Part shown: piece after piece, positions 58,143-64,000 of the stretch
Layout: each line of letters begins with the position of its first letter
Numbering within the stretch: position 1 is the first letter of the stretch
Assembly (NCBI RefSeq): GCF_016583575.1
Contig: NZ_NRRG01000029.1
Location: 1-64,000 of the forward strand
DNA from: Thiocystis violacea
GTDB taxonomy: Bacteria > Pseudomonadota > Gammaproteobacteria > Chromatiales > Chromatiaceae
Length of the DNA stretch: 64,000 nt
Direction: 5' to 3'
Notes under the pieces: generated by a model
The model's database searches: none
What the model saw: only the letters and a program-made list of their open reading frames with translations
What the model was told of the DNA's origin: nothing
Made by a program: the position numbers and the translations under genes

Positions 58143-58535
58143 ATGAGTTATGCCTTTGGGGTCGAGATCGATCTTCCCTTCGCCGCCGCGCTCGAAAAGC
58201 TGCAAGCGGATCTGCATGCCGAGAAGCTTGGCGTGGTGAGCGATATCAACGTCGCCGCCATCCTCAAGAACAAGCTGGGCGAGGAGATCGGCGAGTACCG
58301 TATCCTGGGCGCCTGCGCGCCCATGCTCGCCAAGCGGGTCATCGACTCCCAGCCCGTCGCCGGTACCCTGCTGCCCTGCAATGTCGTGGTGCGCCAGCTA
58401 TCGGAGTCGCGGACCGCGATCGATTTCATGGATCCGGTGACCGTCCTCGCCCTGGCGGACGACGATGCCGCCAACGCCGTGGCCGAGGAAGCACGCGGCA
58501 TTCTGATGCGCGTCGTCGAGCGTCTGAAAGGCTGA
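58143..58535 (+). CDS. DUF302 protein
   Basis: 130 residues from ATG 58143. It matches DUF302: the opening helix LPFAAALEKLQADLHAEKLG, VVSDINVAAILKNKLGEEIG, YRILGACAPMLAKRVIDSQP and LLPCNVVVRQL. This small cytoplasmic alpha/beta fold is common in sulfur and metal-rich bacteria; the function is not known. An upstream open frame (from 58017) has no protein-like content and was excluded. Confidence 0.88.
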   Translation: MSYAFGVEIDLPFAAALEKLQADLHAEKLGVVSDINVAAILKNKLGEEIGEYRILGACAPMLAKRVIDSQPVAGTLLPCNVVVRQLSESRTAIDFMDPVTVLALADDDAANAVAEEARGILMRVVERLKG

Positions 58536-58593
58536 GTGATGGCCCCGGCGATTGGCCGATGCCGTTATCTCTCGGTCTTGGCGCGATTCGGGG

Positions 58594-59519
58594 CTATGAA
58601 GTCGCGACCTGACTGGCGCCGTTCATGTATCGGATGGTGCGCCCGACGCGCACTATATCCTTGCGGGCGGCCTCGAGAATCTCTTGATTCTTGAGCGCGC
58701 CGAGGTGGGCCTCGGCCTTGGCGAGATCGAGCGCCCGTGCCCTGTGCTCCGCCAGTCGGGCCAGGGCCAGATCCTTCCGAGCCGCCGATTCCAACGCCGG
58801 CAATTTTTTCTCGGCCCGCGCGAACAGGAGACGGCCTTTCTGGTCGAGCGAGGCGCGCATCATGAAGCGGGCGATCTCGGCCTGAAGTGTTATTTGATGG
58901 AAGCTGTCCTGAATCTTCTCGCTGATCTCGATCGCTTCCTGGAAATGCCTCTCCGCGATTTTCGAGTCCGAGACCGAGACGCCGAGATAGGCATGGGCGC
59001 GTGCCCTGATCCGGTCCGCGCCGATGGCGTCGGCCAGGGACGCGAGTCCGAACCCGTTCCCCGAGAAGGTTTGATCCTGCAAGAGCTCCAGAGCTTCCAG
59101 GGTTTGTCGGCGACCGCCGGCAGGCCCATCTCGCGCCTGATCTGTTCCTCCAGCAGGCGTCGTCGCTGCTCTTCCTCGCTCATCTGCTGCTGCTTCTCTT
59201 CCATGTCCTCGCGCATCGCGTGCATCTTCCGAAGCCGGTTCCTGACTTCTTCCGCTTCCTGCTTGCGTTTCTGAATCTCGCGATACTTCTCGAACACCAG
59301 GCCGCACGCGGGACAGACTTCGGGCGGCCGGGCGCCCTCGTCGTACTCCATGGCGTGGTCACATTCCGGGCAGACGAATTTGGGTTTGTCCTTGGGAATC
59401 AGTTCCAGCGTCTTACCGCCGAACAGGGTTGGCTTGTAGTTGACCTTGGCGCCGAGATGGCTGAAAACCTTGAGATAACGCTCCGCCTCATCGCGGGTAA
59501 CGGCCTCCTTGAAGACCAT
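58594..59519 (-). pseudogene. Zinc-ribbon / coiled-coil protein, apparently frameshifted
   Basis: Two overlapping frames make one protein. The 5' frame (from about 59519) has a folded start (MVFKEAVTRDEAERYLKVFS), a C4 zinc ribbon (CPECDHAMEY then CPACGLVFEKYREI) and a Glu/Arg/Gln-rich coiled coil ending MGLPAVADK. At about 59099-59106 (GACAAACCCTGG on the minus strand) the frame is lost; one extra A would restore DKTLEALELLQDQ, which the other frame continues to 58594 as a helical domain (ASLADAIGADRIRARAHAYL). So a one-base deletion, a sequencing error or programmed -1 frameshifting. The N-terminus may begin further upstream, near the valS terminator. Confidence 0.65.
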
Positions 59520-59605
59520 GCCGGATTGGGCCGAGAGCAACTGCCGAGACTCCGTGGGCGGCCTATTGGCGGCGATCCCTTGCCGGATCCGGTTCCAGCG
59601 CAACG

Positions 59606-59644
59606 GAAAACGCGGCGTCCCGGTCGAAATACGGGAACGCCGCG
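59606..59644 (-). terminator. valS terminator
   Basis: On the minus strand CGCGGCGTTCCCG and CGGGACGCCGCG form a 12-bp stem with one mismatch and a 9-nt loop, followed by TTTT, directly after the valS stop. Confidence 0.8.
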
Positions 59645-59652
59645 AGACAGGA

Positions 59653-62493
59653 TCAGAGCGCGGTGATTTTCTCCCGCTGCGCCTGAAGGTTGCCGATCGC
59701 TGCCGCATGCTCGGTCAGCTTGGCGCGTTCCTTCTGGACCACCGCCTCCGGCGCCTTGTCGACGAAGCTCGGGTTGGCGAGCTTGGACTCGGTGCGGGCG
59801 ATGTCGTCGGTGAGGCGGGTGATCTCCTTGTCCAGCCGTTTGAGCTCGGCGTCCTTGTCGATCAGACCGGCCATGGGGATCAGGAGCTTCATGGCACCGA
59901 CCAGGGCGATGGCCGATTCGGGGGCCGAGTGCTCGTCGTCGAGAACGCTGATCGACTCGGTGCGCGCCAGGAAATCCAGATAGGGCCGCGCGGTGTCGAG
60001 CCAGATCCGGTCCTGCTCGGAGGCGTTGGCGACCAGCACCGGTAGCGGCTTGCCGGGCGGGATGTTCATCTCACCCTTGATGCGGCGGATGCCGAGGATA
60101 CACTGCTTGACCCAATCGATTTCGCCGACCGCCTGGGCGTCCTCGGCGCCAATCTCGGCGACAGGGTAGGGCGCGAGCATGATGGTGTTCCCATCGACTC
60201 CAGCCAGCGGCTTGACCTTCTGCCAGATCTCCTCGGTGATGAAGGGCATGATGGGATGGGCGAGGCGCAGCAGGGTTTCGAGTGTCTGGACCAGCGTTTG
60301 TCGGGCACCGCGCTTGGCGGCCTCGGACGCGGTTTCACCCGTGAGCACCGGCTTGGACAGTTCCAGATACCAGTCGCAGAAGTCGTTCCAGGTGAATTCG
60401 TAGAGGGCCTGGGCGGCGAGATCGAAGCGGTAGCTCTCGATGGCCGTCGTGACGGCGGCGATGGTGGCGTTCAGACGCGAGCGGATCCAGCGGTCGGCGG
60501 CGCTCAGTTCGATCGGGTCAGAGCCAAGGCCGCAATCCTGCTCTTCGGTGTTCATCAGCACATAGCGCGAGGCGTTCCAGAGCTTGTTGCAGAAGTTGCG
60601 GTAGCCCTCGGTGCGGCTCAGGTCGAACTTGATGTCGCGTCCGGTGGTGGCGAGCGCGGCGAAGGTGAAGCGCAGGGCGTCGGTGCCGAAGGCGGGGATG
60701 CCGTCGGGGAAGTCCTTGCGGGTGTCCTTGGCGATCTTGTCGGCGAGACGCGGCTGCATCATGCCCTTGGTGCGCTTCTCGACCAGCGCCTCCAGTTCGA
60801 TGCCGTCGATCAGATCGATGGGGTCGAGCACGTTGCCCTTGGACTTGGACATCTTGTCGCCGTGGGCGTCGCGCACCAGGCCGTGGATGTAGATTTCGCG
60901 AAAGGGCACGTCCCCCATGAATTTCAAGCCCATCATGATCATCCGGGCGACCCAGAAGAAGATGATGTCGAAGCCGGTGACCAGCACCGAGGTCGGGTAG
61001 AAGGTCTTGAGCCGATCGGTCTCCTCCGGCCAGCCGAGCGTGCTGAAGGGCCAGAGCGCGGAGCTGAACCAGGTGTCGAGCACGTCGGGGTCCTGGACCA
61101 GCACGACCTCGGGACCAAAGCCGTGCTTCGCTCGCACTTCGTCCTCCGAGAGCCCGACGTAGACGTTGCCCTCGCAGTCGTACCAGGCCGGGATGCGGTG
61201 CCCCCACCAGATCTGACGGCTGATGCACCAGTCCTGGATGTTGCGCATCCACTCGAAATAGGTGTTCTTCCAGTTGTCCGGGACGAAGCGGATGTCGCCG
61301 TTCTCGACCGCCTTGATCGCCGGATCGGCCAGCGGCTGCACGCGCACGTACCACTGGTCGGTGAGATAGGGTTCGATGACCGCGCCGGAGCGGTCGCCGC
61401 GCGGCTGTTGCAGTCGGTGGTCCTTGACCGCCGCGAGCAGGCCGAGTGCTTCCAGGTCGGCGACGATCCGCTTGCGCGCCTCGTAGCGGTCGAGTCCGAG
61501 ATAGGCGGCCGGCAGCAATTGCCCTTCCTCGGGTTCGTTGTCGCGGATGGCGGCGTCGGGCGTCAGGATGTTGATGAGCCCGCCGTGGGGCTGATCGGCG
61601 ATGGCCGTCTCGTCGCGATGACGCAGCCAGACCTGATGGTCGTTGAAATCATGCGCTGGGGTGATCTTGACGCAGCCGGTACCGAACGCGGGGTCGGCGT
61701 GCTCGTCGGCGAGGATGGGGATGCGTCGGCCGGTCAGTGGCAGCTCGACGAACTCGCCGATCAGGTGTTTGTAGCGCTCGTCTTCCGGGTTGACGGCGAC
61801 CGCGCAGTCGCCGAGCAGGGTCTCGGGCCGGGTGGTGGAGACCACCATGTGTTGTGGCCCGCCGGCGCCGGGCGGCTGGATCAGTGGGTAGCGCATATCC
61901 CACATATGCCCGCTTTCTTCCTCGGACAGCACCTCCAGATCCGAAACCGCCGTGTGCAGCACCGGATCCCAGTTCACCAGCCGCTTGCCGCGATAGATCA
62001 GCCCCTCCTCGAACAGCCGCACGAAGACCTCGCACACCGCCTCGGACAAGCCTTCGTCCATGGTGAAACGTTCGTGCGCCCAGTCGAGCGACGCGCCCAT
62101 GCGCCGGAGCTGGCGGGTGATGGTGCCGCCGGACTCGGCCTTCCACTCCCAGACCCGTTCGGTGAACCGTTCGCGGCCGAAATCATGCCGGGTCTGGCCC
62201 TCGGCGTTGATCAGCCGCTCCACGACCATCTGTGTCGCGATGCCGGCATGATCGGTGCCTGCCTGCCAGAGGGTGGGTTCGCCCTTCATCCGGTGATAGC
62301 GGATCAGTGCGTCCATGATGGTGTCCTGAAAGGCGTGCCCCATGTGCAGACTGCCGGTCACGTTGGGCGGGGGGATCATGATGCAGTAAGCACCGCCCCC
62401 ATTGTTTTCGGTCGGGACGAAATAGCCGCGTTCCTCCCAATACCGATACCAGTTGGTTTCCAGGGTTTGGGGATCGTAGTTCTTATCCAGCAT
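59653..62493 (-). CDS. valS: Valyl-tRNA synthetase
   Basis: 946 residues, class I synthetase. HIGH-type motif in [14 protein letters not shown] (about 41-54), KMSKS in [13 protein letters not shown] (about 555), and the class-specific C-terminal coiled coil ([20 protein letters not shown]). The CP1 editing domain, which removes threonine, lies between about 190 and 340. Ends at a clear terminator. Confidence 0.98.
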   Translation of the reverse strand: MLDKNYDPQTLETNWYRYWEERGYFVPTENNGGGAYCIMIPPPNVTGSLHMGHAFQDTIMDALIRYHRMKGEPTLWQAGTDHAGIATQMVVERLINAEGQTRHDFGRERFTERVWEWKAESGGTITRQLRRMGASLDWAHERFTMDEGLSEAVCEVFVRLFEEGLIYRGKRLVNWDPVLHTAVSDLEVLSEEESGHMWDMRYPLIQPPGAGGPQHMVVSTTRPETLLGDCAVAVNPEDERYKHLIGEFVELPLTGRRIPILADEHADPAFGTGCVKITPAHDFNDHQVWLRHRDETAIADQPHGGLINILTPDAAIRDNEPEEGQLLPAAYLGLDRYEARKRIVADLEALGLLAAVKDHRLQQPRGDRSGAVIEPYLTDQWYVRVQPLADPAIKAVENGDIRFVPDNWKNTYFEWMRNIQDWCISRQIWWGHRIPAWYDCEGNVYVGLSEDEVRAKHGFGPEVVLVQDPDVLDTWFSSALWPFSTLGWPEETDRLKTFYPTSVLVTGFDIIFFWVARMIMMGLKFMGDVPFREIYIHGLVRDAHGDKMSKSKGNVLDPIDLIDGIELEALVEKRTKGMMQPRLADKIAKDTRKDFPDGIPAFGTDALRFTFAALATTGRDIKFDLSRTEGYRNFCNKLWNASRYVLMNTEEQDCGLGSDPIELSAADRWIRSRLNATIAAVTTAIESYRFDLAAQALYEFTWNDFCDWYLELSKPVLTGETASEAAKRGARQTLVQTLETLLRLAHPIMPFITEEIWQKVKPLAGVDGNTIMLAPYPVAEIGAEDAQAVGEIDWVKQCILGIRRIKGEMNIPPGKPLPVLVANASEQDRIWLDTARPYLDFLARTESISVLDDEHSAPESAIALVGAMKLLIPMAGLIDKDAELKRLDKEITRLTDDIARTESKLANPSFVDKAPEAVVQKERAKLTEHAAAIGNLQAQREKITAL

Positions 62494-62666
62494 GGCGGGG
62501 TAGGCTCGTGGTCGCGCGTACGAAATGGCGCAGTATACCCGATGGGCGATCCGCGCTTGATCCGGCGGTCGAGTGGTGGATGGCCGACGAGGTTGGCGTG
62601 GACAGCGAGTTTGGCCGCTGCGGCACCTTCTGGGTCAGCGTCCCGCCGGAGCGGCTTGATGGACGC

Positions 62667-63221
62667 TCAGAGTCCACCATCCATTCGCGCGGCGCGCCGG
62701 GCGTTCAGCTCGGTGGCGATATAGGCCAGCGAAACGCCAAGCTCGCGGGTCCAGGATAGCTCGATGGACCAAGCCGGGGAGGGCTCCCAACGATGCAGGG
62801 CGCGACCTTCCCCGCGACGGATCGAGGCCAGCCGAGCCGCTGGCGTGCTGGCGTAGTCGGGGAAGCGGCTTTGGTCGGTGCCGGGTCCGTAGATCTGGCG
62901 CAGGTCGTTGTAGATGTCGTCGAAGGCGAGCTGGGTCGAGACGGCGTGAGCACGGACGACCTTGTAAAGGCGGTTCGAGTAGGCCAGCAGATAAAGCTGG
63001 TTGGCCCCGTCTGGAAACACCAGGGCCAGGCTGTCGCCCTGCGTCTGGCGCGCGGCGGGAGGCGGTGAGGATGGCAGGATTTGGTTGATATCGCCGCCAA
63101 GACAGTAACGGCCAAAGACCATTTTGAGGCATGGCTCTTCCGCGACGGCGGCAGGGGTCAGGAGTAGGGCGCCGCTGCTTAGCGCGAGCCCGGCGAGGAG
63201 GCGAATCAATCCGCGACGCAT
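62667..63221 (-). CDS. Hypothetical exported protein
   Basis: 184 residues, not recognised. A clear Sec signal peptide (RRGLIRLLAGLALSSGALLL, ending PAAVA) precedes a mature part with two cysteines (EEPCLKMVFGRYCLGG) that may pair in the periplasm. Segments LAFDDIYNDLRQIYGPGTD and ELSWTRELGVSLAYI suggest a small alpha/beta domain. It lies between murI and valS, same strand as both. Three frames are open here; this one was chosen for its signal peptide and start. Confidence 0.7.
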   Translation of the reverse strand: MRRGLIRLLAGLALSSGALLLTPAAVAEEPCLKMVFGRYCLGGDINQILPSSPPPAARQTQGDSLALVFPDGANQLYLLAYSNRLYKVVRAHAVSTQLAFDDIYNDLRQIYGPGTDQSRFPDYASTPAARLASIRRGEGRALHRWEPSPAWSIELSWTRELGVSLAYIATELNARRAARMDGGL

Positions 63222-63290
63222 GCTGTCTCCTCTCCGGTGAGGCGTTCCGGTCGGACCCGCCGATCGGCGCCTGTCGATGGTTGCCGAGGT

Positions 63291-64000
63291 CTAGATCGCC
63301 TCCAGCGCCAGTCCGACGCAAGACGTCGGGGCGGGTCGGATGGCGTCTTCGATGAAGGGCGCGAGGATGACCTCGGCCCCCCACAGTCGCGTCATTAGAC
63401 CATGGGTGCTGGCGTTCTTGCCGCTGGTCCAGAAATGTTCGCGTCCAGTCTTCTCCGGGGGGGCGAGTAGTCCCGCCTCGTTCAGTCGGCGTCGCACCTG
63501 CCGGGCGACCGCCGTCCCCGAGTCCAGCACCAGGGTATCCGGACCGGCCAATTCCTGAATCAGGGGTGTCAGGAAGGGGTAATGGGTGCAGCCCAGAACC
63601 AGTGTGTCGGCCCCGCGCGCGAGCAGCGGCTCCAGGTAGCCCCAGAGTAGGTCGCGGGTCCGGTCGCCGTCCAGGTCGCCGGCCTCCACCTGTTCCACCA
63701 GACCGGGGCAGGGCCGCGGCAGGATCTCCACCCCTTGGCCGAGACGTGCCAGAAGCACCGAGAAATTGTGGCTCGCGAGGGTTTGGCGGGTGGCGAGCAC
63801 CGCGACCACGCCCGAGCGGGTCCGCTCGATCGCGGGCTTGACCGCCGGTTCCATGGCGATGATGGGAACCGGATAGCGGGAGCGAAGCACGCGTGCGGCG
63901 GCGCCGGTGGCCGTATTGCAGGCGACCACGATGGCCTTGGCTCCTTGGTCGAGCAGGAATTCGGTGATGGCGATCGCCCGCGCCTCGATGGTCGACAGGG
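63291..64000 (-). CDS. murI: Glutamate racemase, 5' end beyond the window
   Basis: Partial. It makes D-glutamate for peptidoglycan. Visible: VVACNTATGAAA with the first catalytic Cys, LGCTHYPFLTPLIQ with the second, and DSGTAVARQVRRRL. The frame continues to the window edge (STIEARAIAITEFLLDQGAK), so the start and the N-terminal substrate Asp lie outside. The C-terminus is about 35 residues longer than in the shortest relatives (EHFWTSGKNASTHGLMTRLW onwards). Confidence 0.93.
   Translation of the reverse strand, partial: LSTIEARAIAITEFLLDQGAKAIVVACNTATGAAARVLRSRYPVPIIAMEPAVKPAIERTRSGVVAVLATRQTLASHNFSVLLARLGQGVEILPRPCPGLVEQVEAGDLDGDRTRDLLWGYLEPLLARGADTLVLGCTHYPFLTPLIQELAGPDTLVLDSGTAVARQVRRRLNEAGLLAPPEKTGREHFWTSGKNASTHGLMTRLWGAEVILAPFIEDAIRPAPTSCVGLALEAI

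Noticed and set aside
60256-62724. 822-residue plus-strand frame antisense to valS
   Set aside because: valS on the other strand has all synthetase motifs; the antisense product is low-complexity.

Overview
The window reads as chromosome from a high-GC gammaproteobacterium. The gene set (RadA, MrcB, SmpB/tmRNA, TpiA-SecG-tRNA-Leu, a 14-gene nuo operon, DapA, BamC, ValS, MurI) and the style of the proteins fit a purple sulfur bacterium of the Chromatiaceae or a close relative. That placement is inferred from gene order and protein style; no marker gene for photosynthesis or sulfur oxidation lies in the window.

Layout. Positions 1-1505 are an AT-rich graveyard of insertion sequences: an IS5-family copy running off the left edge, an IS200-type tnpA and a decayed IS1-type transposase. 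Positions 1515-11651 hold envelope and transport genes: a chemoreceptor, a DUF4892/OmpA protein, a DUF155 membrane protein, a TSUP permease, a FadL-type porin, a methionine-rich membrane protein, a LEA-like lipoprotein and a YadG/YadH-type ABC exporter. Within this stretch is the ghost of a second TSUP gene. Positions 11872-17259 carry PBP1b with a probable lipoprotein activator, then a YoaA/DinG helicase. Positions 17294-18058 form a small MerR-type metal-response operon behind a striking double-palindrome promoter. Positions 18084-21479 run vWA, DnaJ-like, SRPBCC and radA.

Positions 21631-34889, between radA and the tmRNA gene, are a defence island. Its backbone is a four-gene set spread over 13 kb on one strand: DUF499 ATPase, DUF3780, DUF1156 DNA methylase, and an SNF2 helicase with an N-terminal phospholipase-D-like domain. 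Between these genes sit a VapBC-like toxin-antitoxin pair, an ABC-type ATPase paired with a Toprim-like DUF4276 protein, a UPF0175 antitoxin with a truncated toxin, and a DUF4258/DUF2283 cassette. The methylase contains a clearly AT-richer central patch just upstream of its DPPY motif, which suggests exchange of the target-recognition region. This is the most interesting part of the window.

Positions 35242-37700 are housekeeping: ssrA (tag ANDDNYALAA), smpB, tpiA, secG and tRNA-Leu(GAG) with a strong terminator. Positions 37830-52754 are the complete nuoABCDEFGHIJKLMN operon for complex I, followed by dapA and bamC. On the minus strand come a lutABC lactate-oxidation operon, a zinc-ribbon protein gene that appears frameshifted, valS, a small exported protein and the 3' part of murI, which leaves the window at the right edge.
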